32,229 bases of DNA. Source: Planctomycetota bacterium (GTDB lineage: Bacteria; Planctomycetota; Phycisphaerae; WQYP01). Within the stretch, counting starts at the first letter, position 1; each line of letters begins with the position of its first letter. The DNA is taken from the NCBI GenBank assembly GCA_021852275.1, contig JAJZNX010000063.1:1-32229 (forward strand), in the 5' to 3' direction. This document shows positions 18,082 through 24,991 of the stretch, piece after piece. The notes under the pieces are model-generated. The model was given only the letters and a program-made list of their open reading frames with translations. It was not told the DNA's origin and did no database searches. The position numbers and the translations under genes were made by a program.

Positions 18082-19551
18082 ATGGCTTTCAATTTTCAGA
18101 TTATTCAAGGTGGAATGGGTGTGGGAGTTTCCAATTGGGTTCTGGCCCGTGCGGTCGCCCAACGCGGACAACTCGGTGTGGTGTCCGGCACCGGCATTGC
18201 CACCATCCTGGCCCGCCGCCTGCAGCAGGGAGACATCGGCGGGCATATGGCCCGGGCCGCGGCGGCATTTCCAGCCCAGGCCCTGGTGCGCCGCGTATGG
18301 AATGGTTATTACGTTGCCGGCGGCCTTGCCCCGGGAACGCCTTTCAAGTCCAACCCGGTGCCCACCATTAATTTCAGCCGGCCCCTCCTGGAACTCACCA
18401 TACTTGCGGCATTTATCGAAGTTTTTCTGGCCAAAGAGGGGCACGGTGGCCCCGTCGGCATCAACCTTCTGGAAAAAGTGCAAACCACCACGCTGCCCTC
18501 CCTGTTTGGAGCCATGCTCGCCAACGTAAATTACGTACTCATGGGTGCCGGCATTCCCCGATTCATTCCCGGAGCGCTCGACGCGCTGGCCTGCGGCCAC
18601 ACCGCCGATTTGCGGGTAGATGTTCAAAACGCCGTCGCGGAAGATGACTGTTCCAGTCGCTTTGATCCAGCCGCTTTTTGGGCCGATAACCCTGATTCCG
18701 CTGTTCCTCCGCCGGCATTGCAACGACCGGCCTTCCTGGCAATTGTTTCCTCGGCTACGCTGGCCCTCACCCTGGCCCGCAAATCCAATGGCCATGTGGA
18801 TGGTTTTATTGTCGAGGGGCCTGTTGCCGGCGGCCACAATGCTCCGCCGCGTGGGCCGTTGCAGCTCTCCTCAGGCGGCGAACCGATCTATGGCCAGCGT
18901 GATATCGTAGATCTGCAGAAAATCACCGAGATCGGCCTGCCGTTTTACCTTGCCGGTGGATTTTCCACTCCCGATCAACTCTCGGCCGCGCGGCAACTCG
19001 GTGCCGCAGGCATTCAGGTGGGAACCGCCTTTGCTTTCTGCCGTGAATCCGGCATTCGCAATGATCTCAAAAATCAGGTTATACAATCAGTCCAGGCCGG
19101 CCGGGCAGTGGTCTTTACCGATCCCCTGGCTTCGCCCACCGGATTTCCATTTAAAGTGCTGCAGCTTCCTCAATCACTTTCTTCCGCCGATACGTATGCC
19201 CATCGCACGCGCCGCTGCGATCTGGGTTATTTACGCGAAATTTACCGTCGCCACGATGGATTGGTTGGTTATCGCTGTGCCGCTGAACCGGTAGATATTT
19301 ATGTGGATAAGGGTGGCCTGCAAAGCCGCACCATCGGCCGTAAGTGCCTCTGCAACGCCTTGTTTGCGACCGTCGGACTCGGCCAGACTGATGCTGCAGG
19401 CGTGGTCGAATCTCCCATTGTTACCGCCGGCGATGATGTCGCCCATATCTCCCGCTATCTGCGCCCCGACAGTACCTCTTATTCCGCCGCCGATGTGCTG
19501 GACTTCATTCTGGCTCCGTCCTCCCCGCTCATAGGGGCCGCGCAAAAATAA
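18082..19551 (+). CDS. Nitronate monooxygenase (2-nitropropane dioxygenase) family flavoprotein
   Basis: 489 residues, an FMN-binding TIM-barrel protein. Family features are IIQGGMGVGVSNWVLARAVA at the start, a Gly-rich region VVSGTGIAT, GPVGINLLEKV, EGPVAGGHNAPPRG at about residues 248-261 (flavin-contact strand with the catalytic-type His), then FYLAGGFSTPDQLSAARQLGAAGIQVGTAFAF as the phosphate-binding part. Members oxidise alkyl nitronates or act as enoyl-type reductases in lipid or polyketide pathways, and the protein is longer than simple nitronate monooxygenases, so the reaction is uncertain. The ATG at 18082 has only a weak GTGGA upstream. The last residues and the TAA stop come from a decayed MITE end (from 19533), so the original C-terminus may have been different. 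Confidence 0.82.
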   Translation: MAFNFQIIQGGMGVGVSNWVLARAVAQRGQLGVVSGTGIATILARRLQQGDIGGHMARAAAAFPAQALVRRVWNGYYVAGGLAPGTPFKSNPVPTINFSRPLLELTILAAFIEVFLAKEGHGGPVGINLLEKVQTTTLPSLFGAMLANVNYVLMGAGIPRFIPGALDALACGHTADLRVDVQNAVAEDDCSSRFDPAAFWADNPDSAVPPPALQRPAFLAIVSSATLALTLARKSNGHVDGFIVEGPVAGGHNAPPRGPLQLSSGGEPIYGQRDIVDLQKITEIGLPFYLAGGFSTPDQLSAARQLGAAGIQVGTAFAFCRESGIRNDLKNQVIQSVQAGRAVVFTDPLASPTGFPFKVLQLPQSLSSADTYAHRTRRCDLGYLREIYRRHDGLVGYRCAAEPVDIYVDKGGLQSRTIGRKCLCNALFATVGLGQTDAAGVVESPIVTAGDDVAHISRYLRPDSTSYSAADVLDFILAPSSPLIGAAQK

Positions 19552-19571
19552 ATCCATATTTTACGGCACCG
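19533..19571 (+). repeat. Solo left end of the MITE family at the 3' end of the flavoprotein gene
   Basis: GGGGCCGCGCAAAAATAAAT, followed by ATTTTACGGCACCG, matches the first about 39 bases of the intact copies with few changes. The embedded TAA ends the upstream reading frame. No right end follows, so this is a relic or a recombined end. Confidence 0.7.
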
Positions 19572-19635
19572 TAACCGGCCATGCCCCCATCGCCGTGGCC
19601 AATAAATGCGGCCCGCAGATCGCCCCCGAATATCT

Positions 19636-19742
19636 GAGCCGCGCCCGTAAGGAAGCGGTATCATATTCCCCGCCGTCCCCGTCATTCCCCAGCCCGGCCA
19701 TAGCTTGGCCGGGCGCACTATGTTTCCGCCATGCCAGTCAAT
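19636..19742 (+). repeat. 107-bp direct repeat, copy 1 (with hairpin)
   Basis: It begins GAGCCGCGCCCGT and ends GCCAGTCAAT, and matches 19837-19943 with about nine substitutions and no gaps. It contains a 9-bp stem GCCCGGCCA / TGGCCGGGC around a 5-base loop. Read on the minus strand it encodes the peptide word LPYGRGSD, seen in many dispersed bacterial repeats (general recollection, not searched). Confidence 0.85.
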
Positions 19743-19836
19743 TGCGTAATCACAATCTGCGCCTACGTCAGCGTTTCTTCTCTGAAATTTGAAATCTTAA
19801 ACCCGTGCCATCTGTGGAGTTCCCCCGGCCAAATCC

Positions 19837-19943
19837 GAGCCGCGCCCGTCAGGAAGCGGTATCATATTCCACGCCGTCCCCGCCATTCCCCAGCCCGGCC
19901 ATTGCTTGGCCGGGCGTACTATGCTTCCGCCCTGCCAGTCAAT
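19837..19943 (+). repeat. 107-bp direct repeat, copy 2 (with hairpin)
   Basis: Second copy, exactly 201 bases downstream of copy 1. The 9-bp stem is unchanged while its 5-base loop differs (TTGCT against TAGCT), so the hairpin is the conserved part. Confidence 0.85.
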
Positions 19944-20091
19944 CCACGCAATACATCACGCATCCGGCCGTTCCCCCCTCCCAACCGCGGCAAAATAATG
20001 TGGCATAGATATTCTTGTCTGTGTTTTAGTATGGTCTTGTTTTGTGGTGCTGGCATATTGCCTGCAAAGAGTTCCAATTATGTCCCCTACC

Positions 20092-20185
20092 ATATCTGAC
20101 CCGCGCCCGCCCGGAGACGGCATTAAATTCGCCGCTATCGTCATCGCTTTTGCTCCGTCTATGGCTTTTGCAGGTATTTCTTGAC
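20092..20185 (+). repeat. Decayed third copy of the 107-bp repeat
   Basis: ATATCTGACCCGCGCCCG at the start matches the lead-in of copy 1 (ATATCTGAGCCGCGCCCG), and the following bases align loosely with the remainder. The hairpin is not kept. Confidence 0.45.
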
Positions 20186-20488
20186 CGCCTCCATGGCCAC
20201 CTTGGCTTTGAACCACGAAGTAAATAGACATCATATCTACATAATATAATTCTAGATACCGGGGCAAAAAACTTCCTTAGCAGTGCGCCCAGTTTTTGGG
20301 GAGTATTATAGTTGCCGCATCCGCTTGCGGTGCGTGCCCCGTGGTTAGCCGCATCCGCTTGCGGTACGATCATCCGGAAACAACGCACCACCCGTGCACG
20401 GAGGCATTCCCAACCGCAACCATCCACCCGCCTCAAATGCAACAGTCACATTATAGCTTCAGTGCCTAACGCCATGCCACTCGGCCAA

Positions 20489-20620
20489 TTATGTTGCAGG
20501 CACAGATGTCTGCCGCAAAATCAACTCACCATACACTTGATCCAAATTCTCCTGTCCACGACGCAGCCGCGCCAGCCGCCCGTTGATACTGGCCGCGTCC
20601 CCGTTTCGCTCCTCGATTTT
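20489..20620 (-). pseudogene. In-frame continuation past the stop of the third small membrane gene
   Basis: Directly after the TAG at 20623-20621 the same frame stays open for 43 codons to TAA at 20491-20489. The peptide reads like real protein (KIEERNGDAASINGRLARLR, then a hydrophilic helix ending ELILRQTSVPAT) and has no usable start codon or ribosome binding site of its own. It may be the lost C-terminal part of the upstream gene, a remnant of another gene, or chance. The ending faintly resembles C-termini of LacI-type regulators, which is not enough for a call. Confidence 0.3.
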
Positions 20621-20980
20621 CTAAGGACTCCCCAAAAGCATTGCCAACAGCAAGATCGTCGTCACGAATGCCATCCAGCACGCACATAGGAACAGCACGA
20701 TGAGGTCGCCGGCCGTACCCGCCCGCGGCCTGTTGTATAAATCATCAAGCCCAAAGGCTATGGTCACCGAAACCATCCCAACTATCGCCGAGACGAGACT
20801 CCACAGGAGCTCAACGGTAAGTTCAAGGCTAATGGCGCTCATCGGGGGAATCGAGAGAATGAATGTGCCACCACTCCATAGATCACTAAGCACAACGTTG
20901 CCGCCCATTATTAGCGATCCCGCCATCGCAGTCCGAGCAATCCATCTGAATAGGGGAGAAATCCGTCTAAAACAAATCAA
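20621..20980 (-). CDS. Small membrane protein of unknown function (third gene of operon)
   Basis: 119 residues with about three hydrophobic segments (about 15-35, 45-70 and 90-117) and a charged loop LDDLYNRPRAGTAGDL between the last two. The start is TTG at 20980. AGGAG lies 7 bases ahead and overlaps the stop codon of the preceding gene (TAG at 20993-20991), so translation is probably coupled. A nearby ATG at 20987 is in another frame and stops after six codons. No family was recognised. It lies in an operon with the genes at 20991 and 21319. The frame stays open for another 43 codons after the TAG stop. Confidence 0.65.
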   Translation of the reverse strand: MICFRRISPLFRWIARTAMAGSLIMGGNVVLSDLWSGGTFILSIPPMSAISLELTVELLWSLVSAIVGMVSVTIAFGLDDLYNRPRAGTAGDLIVLFLCACWMAFVTTILLLAMLLGSP

Positions 20981-20990
20981 CTTTCATCTC

Positions 20991-21290
20991 CTAAATGTGC
21001 CACACCGCCATGTATGGCCACCAGCCGACTGCACAGCCGACACCCGTAGCTGCCAAGAGGGCCGCCCCAAACATGGCCAGTCGCCACCAGCCATGCAACG
21101 GCTTACGCAAGGTGTTTTGGATGGCAATCGTTACGGCAGCCAACCCGAGCGTCGCGCCCGCCGCCGTCACGTAATGCACCGCCTTTGCCGATTGCGGAAG
21201 ATATGCGATCCAGCGACCCTGGAAAGAAAGCCACGCCCCGAGATAGAGTAACGGCTCTGCACCCAATAAAGCGCTAACAGCCGAGGACAC
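20991..21290 (-). CDS. Small membrane protein of unknown function (second gene of operon)
   Basis: 99 residues with about three hydrophobic segments (about 5-23, 42-60 and 72-93), the last rich in Trp (GWWRL, VGWWPYMAVW). A GTG at 21290 is the likely start, with GGATGGG a few bases upstream. The frame is open 60 bases further upstream without an ATG, overlapping the end of the first gene. A frameshift joining it to that gene is therefore possible: the upstream frame reads HTEVSLDPGVGWVLVSS, which would lengthen the first helix. The stop codon overlaps the ribosome binding site of the next gene. No family was recognised. Confidence 0.6.
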   Translation of the reverse strand: MSSAVSALLGAEPLLYLGAWLSFQGRWIAYLPQSAKAVHYVTAAGATLGLAAVTIAIQNTLRKPLHGWWRLAMFGAALLAATGVGCAVGWWPYMAVWHI

Positions 21291-21318
21291 CAGAACCCAT
21301 CCAACACCCGGATCAAGG

Positions 21319-21648
21319 CTAACTTCGGTGTGTGGCGGCCCACCTGCCGATCAGCCGCCCCGCCCGCACGTCACCACGCCAATCGGTCAGTACCTTGACA
21401 GTATAGGTAACGGTCGCGGCACTCTGAAAAGTCCGGACACGTTCCACAATGCCGAACACAACATCATGGCCGATAGCCGGTGCTCCGCGCAGATCTTTCG
21501 AAAACCAATCTGACGCTGTAAGAGCCAGGCCGCCGTATCCCCGGCCCGCATTCCCAAGAAAAGTGGAGGAGATCCGTGCTCCAGCTCTACCGCCCCAGAA
21601 CAAAAGTAGAACGGCAGCAGTTAGAGCAACGGCAAATCGATTAAACAT
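21319..21648 (-). CDS. Small exported protein of unknown function (first gene of operon)
   Basis: 109 residues with an N-terminal signal peptide or anchor (FAVALTAAVLLLFWGG, about 5-20, possible cleavage near RAGA). The mature part includes IGHDVVFGIVERVRTFQSAA followed by TVTYTVKVLTDWRGDVRAG, which looks like an extracytoplasmic beta-strand domain. GAGGAGGT lies 9 bases before the ATG, the strongest ribosome binding site in the accessory region. It heads an operon with two small membrane-protein genes, 28 bases and then 10 bases apart. No family was recognised. Confidence 0.68.
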   Translation of the reverse strand: MFNRFAVALTAAVLLLFWGGRAGARISSTFLGNAGRGYGGLALTASDWFSKDLRGAPAIGHDVVFGIVERVRTFQSAATVTYTVKVLTDWRGDVRAGRLIGRWAATHRS

Positions 21649-21943
21649 AGAAAAACCTCCTCACCAGTCTCCACGCACCGGAAGCACGATTGCCATATCG
21701 CGCAAGGATAACGGAGTAGATCACCCCGCACCCCGGTGCCTATAGGTACTGGTCCGGGATCGGCCCGACCACCACACCCGGCGAGCCGCCGCCCGAGATC
21801 GCTTTGCTTTTGGCCGCCGGTGCACTTATCGTCTCACTGCCGCTCCCACCAGATATGCAATGTGGAAGAATGCCCATGGCAAATTGAATTTTCCCGCCGT
21901 GCATGTGAGGAAATCCGCCTGATGGGCAAGTCCACTTCAATAA
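21649..21943. other. Gap upstream of the small membrane-protein operon
   Basis: It should hold the operon promoter, but no clear pair of hexamers was found. On the minus strand an open frame from the MITE edge to 21740 ends in the Gly/Ser/Ala-rich words [12 protein letters not shown] and SGGGSPGVVVGPIPDQYL. It has no start or ribosome binding site outside the MITE. It may be the remnant of a gene cut by the element, but this is weak. Confidence 0.35.
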
Positions 21944-22108
21944 GGGACCGCGCAAAAATAAATTCGTGTTTTACGGCGCAGAAATTTTGGCCGCCAGCGA
22001 GGCGTGAGTGAGGCACATACCCCGGCAGTGGGTCTGAAACGAGCGAACAACGAAGCTGGAGGCCAAAAGGGCCAGCCGAAAAGTGCGAAGTTATTTTTGC
22101 CCGGTTCC
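21944..22108. mobile_element. MITE copy B (165 bp, TIRs, TAA target duplication)
   Basis: Same element as at 5420-5584, same length and orientation, with two substitutions. It is flanked by TAA on both sides (21941-21943 and 22109-22111), a different target duplication from copy A, which shows two independent insertions. It ends 24 bases before the stop codon of the minus-strand hepT gene, so its long palindrome could affect the 3' end of that transcript. Confidence 0.9.
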
Positions 22109-22132
22109 TAAGACGTTGCGGATCGAAGGTGG

Positions 22133-22492
22133 TTATGTTGCATCCCCGTCAGGATCGGGCGGCAGAGCAGTGAAGATGGCGGCGATTAGAGACCGAAGAG
22201 GAGGCACATCTCGCAGTGCCGTATTGTACACTTCATTGAAATCGACCTCGAAATAGTCGTGAACAATGGCATGACGCATGGCCGCAATGATTTTCCAGGG
22301 CACTTCGGGGTGCCGCTCCTTGATCTCTTTTGACAACCGCCATACTCCCTCACCAATAATCTGGATGTTACGGATGATGTGCGAACGCACGAGCTTGTCG
22401 GCATCAAATCCGGCCCTGTCGCGTGGGGTTGTTTCTATCACCTCGTCGATGGCTTCAAGGATATCCTGAAGTAGGAGTCGATCCGGCCTCAT
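22133..22492 (-). CDS. hepT: HEPN-domain toxin, HepT-like (DUF86)
   Basis: 119 residues, all-helical HEPN protein. The RX4HXY active motif is present as R73, H78 and Y80 in [10 protein letters not shown]. In characterised HepT proteins this motif forms the RNase site, and the tyrosine is AMPylated by the partner nucleotidyltransferase to silence the toxin. The ATG (22492-22490) overlaps the TGA of the partner gene (22491-22489) as ATGA, so the two are translationally coupled with the antitoxin gene first. The N-terminal [16 protein letters not shown] and the [12 protein letters not shown] helix match the family. A MITE lies 24 bases beyond the stop. Phage defence or stabilisation are possible roles. 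Confidence 0.9.
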   Translation of the reverse strand: MRPDRLLLQDILEAIDEVIETTPRDRAGFDADKLVRSHIIRNIQIIGEGVWRLSKEIKERHPEVPWKIIAAMRHAIVHDYFEVDFNEVYNTALRDVPPLRSLIAAIFTALPPDPDGDAT

Positions 22493-22779
22493 AGGGCAAC
22501 CGCCTCTTTCATAACATGGCGGCGAAAGCGTTCGCTCATGCCACGTTCACTGATAACGTCAACCTTAACTCCCAATAGCTCCTGAAGTTCCATAAGCAGT
22601 CCGCCATGGTCGAAAAGTGAACGCTCGGGATCAAAGCGAACGATCAGATCAAGGTCGGAATCGCTGGTGGCATCACCGCGGGCCACGGACCCGATGATAC
22701 GAATATCGTGCGCACCATATCGCATTGCAATGGCAAGAATCGCCGCACGATTTTGCTGTAACGTCTGCCGTGTAATCAT
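22489..22779 (-). CDS. mntA: MNT-domain nucleotidyltransferase antitoxin, MntA-like
   Basis: 96 residues, a minimal nucleotidyltransferase. The GSX10DXD motif is complete: G30-S31 in IIGSVARGDATSDSDLDLIV and D42/D44 as metal ligands, with a third acidic residue expected in VDVISE near 74. In MntA/HepT pairs it transfers AMP to a tyrosine of the HEPN toxin. The open frame extends upstream, but homology starts at the ATG at 22779. A TATAAT box (minus strand 22791-22786) lies only 6 bases ahead of this ATG and no good Shine-Dalgarno sequence is present, so the message may be leaderless. Confidence 0.9.
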   Translation of the reverse strand: MITRQTLQQNRAAILAIAMRYGAHDIRIIGSVARGDATSDSDLDLIVRFDPERSLFDHGGLLMELQELLGVKVDVISERGMSERFRRHVMKEAVAL

Positions 22780-22785
22780 GTCTCT

Positions 22786-22791
22786 ATTATA
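22786..22791 (-). promoter_or_regulatory. Consensus -10 box directly ahead of mntA
   Basis: A perfect TATAAT on the minus strand ends 6 bases before the ATG. No convincing -35 lies at 15-19 bp. If used, transcription would start at or next to the start codon. Confidence 0.4.
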
Positions 22792-22916
22792 ACCCGTGAT
22801 CCAATTTTGTGCGGTTGTTTTGATAATCCACCCCCACCCGAAAACCAAACCACCTCGCCCCGTTCTTTGCGTACCTTTGTGCCCATTGCGGTAAAACTCC
22901 GTACCCGTCTGCCCCC

Positions 22917-23050
22917 CCCCACGAACCTGCAATCCTGAACTCTCAATGCCGAACTCTGAAATTTCAAATCTCAAATCCACATTCCCCCGCCGCCTCTTGC
23001 TCTACTGCTCAACTGTTCTACTGTTCACCTCTCTCGCGGGCCGCAGCCCG
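22917..23050 (+). repeat. 135-bp dispersed repeat, copy 2
   Basis: It matches 16084-16218 over the full length with about ten substitutions and a single-base gap, in the same orientation. It occupies most of the gap between mntA and the cysteine protein gene. The rest of 22780-23281 shows no gene. CACAAAAATAAACTTAC near 23135 faintly resembles the MITE ends but is too short to call. Confidence 0.8.
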
Positions 23051-23281
23051 CACCCCGTCTTCTGACCGCTGTATTCTGCCTCCCGCTTAAAATTATGTGA
23101 TGATATTGTAGATCTTGAGGATCTTGCCCGCCCCCACAAAAATAAACTTACACCTTGAGGACAGGGAGACGCTTCTGCTGCAGTTGGGCTATAATGGTTG
23201 TGGTACTCGATGGACTTTCGCCCATGTGCGTCGCGTGGATGGATTCCATCGAAAGTCGGCTTCAAATTCAGGAGAAATATT

Positions 23282-23659
23282 ATGAAGCGATCCATTGTTT
23301 TCGGTGTTGCGGCGTTGGCCGCACTGTGCATGCTGGTTGGTACATCGTTTGCCGCCACCACAGTGAAGGTGAATGTCAAAGGCATCCTGCTGGACATGAA
23401 CTGCTATTCCGCCCATGGCCTGATGAGCCGGGCTCATGGCAAAACCTGCGGAATGGCCTGCATGATGAAGGGTCTGCCGGCCGGTATTCTGGTGAAAGGC
23501 CATGCCTGGACACTGGTGGTCAATTCCCGGCTGCTGGCCCATTACATCGGCCTTAAAGCCCGAGTCATTGGGGTGGCCAATGCCAAAACCAATGTCGTGA
23601 TCCCATCAGAAATTCTGGTGGACGAACATGGCAAATACACCAAAGTTGCCATCCACTGA
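23282..23659 (+). CDS. Small secreted cysteine-containing protein of unknown function
   Basis: 125 residues with a Sec signal peptide (MKRSIVFGVAALAALCMLVG, likely cleavage after SFA near 24). The mature part carries LLDMNCYSAHG, then HGKTCGMACMMKGLPAGILV, giving Cys about 41, 56 and 60 plus several His and Met, followed by beta-strands (WTLVVNSRLLAHYIGLKARVIGVA). The pattern of one Cys after a GxxxDxxC strand and a later CxxxCxxxGxPxG block resembles small exported proteins of Acidobacteria and Planctomycetes of unknown role. Metal binding is a reasonable guess. An upstream in-frame extension exists, but AGGAG lies 8 bases ahead of the ATG at 23282, and that start gives the signal peptide. 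A strong terminator follows. Confidence 0.88.
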   Translation: MKRSIVFGVAALAALCMLVGTSFAATTVKVNVKGILLDMNCYSAHGLMSRAHGKTCGMACMMKGLPAGILVKGHAWTLVVNSRLLAHYIGLKARVIGVANAKTNVVIPSEILVDEHGKYTKVAIH

Positions 23660-23697
23660 TTTTTCCCGTCATTCGGAAACGTTGTAACCATGCCCCG

Positions 23698-23730
23698 GAA
23701 CCTGCGGCCCCTGCCGCGGGTTCTTTTTTT
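23698..23730 (+). terminator. Rho-independent terminator
   Basis: GAACCTGCGGC and GCCGCGGGTTC form an 11-bp stem (one T-G pair) around a CCCT loop, followed by seven T. It lies 39 bases after the stop of the secreted cysteine protein gene. It works for the plus strand only; no T-tract is present on the other side for the convergent gene. Confidence 0.9.
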
Positions 23731-23801
23731 GGGGGCCGCGTGCAGCCCGGCGCAGCCGCTGGTCTGGCCGTGGTCCGTGCGGGCAGGGCGGCATCATTTT
23801 C

Positions 23802-24974
23802 TTAACGGTTGGAGGGACTTGTGGGTGGGGTTGGGGTCCATGCGGTGATTTTGCGACTGGCATACCAGGCGGTGATTTTTTTTATGGCCGCATTTTCCTG
23901 CTGGGCTGTGCCCACAGCCCAGGTGCCACTGTAATAAGAGGTGTGAAAAAGGTGGCAGGTGGCAGGATTTTTTCCGGCAAGTTTTATCAACAGGTACAGC
24001 GGCATGGTACGATTGGAAATATATCCGGGCTTGTTATTAAAATTGAATACGAAATTCTGGGATATGGGTCGATGAATCAAAAAGAGGAGGTATGGTTCTA
24101 CATCAGCGGGCTTGGCCAGCGGCAGCAGCTTGGCAATATCTTTCGCCGGCATGGTATATGGCGTATTGAAAAGACTTTCCATGGGCGGTTGTCGGCACAT
24201 TTGATCTAATAAATTCACCAGCAGATGGGAGAGATTGGCCGGTTTCCAGTGCATCAGCAATTCGGTGGCGTATGGGCCGTATTGTACCTGTATCCAGTAA
24301 TTATTAACATAGGTAAAAATTGGTATTTTCTGGCCGTGAAAGATGACCATGTGCTGCAGAGTTTGCTGTCCACCAAATCCCAGGATGACGGCCCGGCTCA
24401 ATACACTTTTGACCATGGCCGGCGTGGGTTGCCGATTCCACAGAGCATCCATAGTAGTCAGGTAAACCAGGCGATGCGGATCTCGAAGCAGACGAGTCAG
24501 CAGCCAATCAGCGTTGCGGCCCGGAATTTTGGCCAGCGAATGGGCCACGTCAGCCCGGCGCTGCGGGTGGTGCGAAAATGCCCCCGCCACCAGAGGCAAT
24601 AAATTCGGCCTGATTCCCCACTGCAGCATTTTCAGGCGTTGCTGGAGAGGCAGGTGCAATAAAGCTCTGGCCCACCGGGTGAGATCTTCCTGGTACCGCA
24701 GCAAATGATCGATGCGTGCCTGCTGTTCCGGACCGCCCCCGCGAATCATACAGGCGGTCAGGCGGGCCAGCGCCTGTCGCAGTTCGGCACTACCGGCCTG
24801 GCGGACGGCATACTGCGGCTGCGCGAGCTTGCTTAGTCCCTGTTGAAACTGCCGCAGCGCCGTGGCGGTCTGGCTGGTGGAATGGGGGCGGGCCTGAGCC
24901 TGACTGGATTGTGGCCACGCCAGCCACATCGCCGCCGTCAGCGACAAAATCAAACTCGGCGATTTTGGTTTCAT
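23802..24974 (-). CDS. Secreted helical-repeat-like protein of unknown function
   Basis: 390 residues. The ATG at 24974 gives a signal peptide (MKPKSPSLILSLTAAMWLAW, cleavage near SSQA about 26). The mature part is rich in Leu, Ala, Arg and His and is built of amphipathic helices such as AELRQALARLTACMIRGGG, ALLHLPLQQRLKMLQWG, RRADVAHSLAKIPGRNADWLLTRLLRD and VYLTTMDALWNRQ, which suggests a HEAT-like solenoid. The second half has more aromatic residues (YVNNYWIQVQYGPYATELL, PYLLFLIHRP). The open frame begins further upstream inside the oxidoreductase gene, but that part has no homology-like features. It starts 17 bases after the stop of the oxidoreductase gene, so they probably form an operon. 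The function is unknown. Confidence 0.78.
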   Translation of the reverse strand: MKPKSPSLILSLTAAMWLAWPQSSQAQARPHSTSQTATALRQFQQGLSKLAQPQYAVRQAGSAELRQALARLTACMIRGGGPEQQARIDHLLRYQEDLTRWARALLHLPLQQRLKMLQWGIRPNLLPLVAGAFSHHPQRRADVAHSLAKIPGRNADWLLTRLLRDPHRLVYLTTMDALWNRQPTPAMVKSVLSRAVILGFGGQQTLQHMVIFHGQKIPIFTYVNNYWIQVQYGPYATELLMHWKPANLSHLLVNLLDQMCRQPPMESLFNTPYTMPAKDIAKLLPLAKPADVEPYLLFLIHRPISQNFVFNFNNKPGYISNRTMPLYLLIKLAGKNPATCHLFHTSYYSGTWAVGTAQQENAAIKKITAWYASRKITAWTPTPPTSPSNR

Positions 24975-24991
24975 CGGGTATTTCTCTGTGG

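Larger units (their letters stand above)
19552..20488. other. Gene-free gap with interspersed repeats
   Basis: The gap holds two 107-bp direct repeats (19636-19742, 19837-19943), a decayed third copy (from about 20092) and two 18-bp copies of GCCGCATCCGCTTGCGGT (20314-20331, 20348-20365), each able to form a small CCGCA/TGCGG hairpin. It also holds a short echo of the 135-bp repeat near 19780. Short open frames here translate repeat sequence. No convincing gene was found. Confidence 0.6.

Noticed and set aside
19595-20099. Open frames across the 107-bp repeats
   Set aside because: Their peptides are repeat translations (PSPAIAWPG, LPYGRGSD) with no start signals.
20312-20365. Possible CRISPR-like array from two 18-bp direct repeats
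   Set aside because: Only two units with a 16-base spacer, no further units and no cas genes.
21740-21955. Gly/Ser-rich minus-strand ORF next to MITE copy B as a real gene
   Set aside because: It has no start codon with a ribosome site outside the MITE and no recognised homology; at most a gene remnant.
23126-23150. Another MITE relic (CACAAAAATAAACTTAC)
   Set aside because: Only about 12 bases resemble the TIR core and the flanks do not align.
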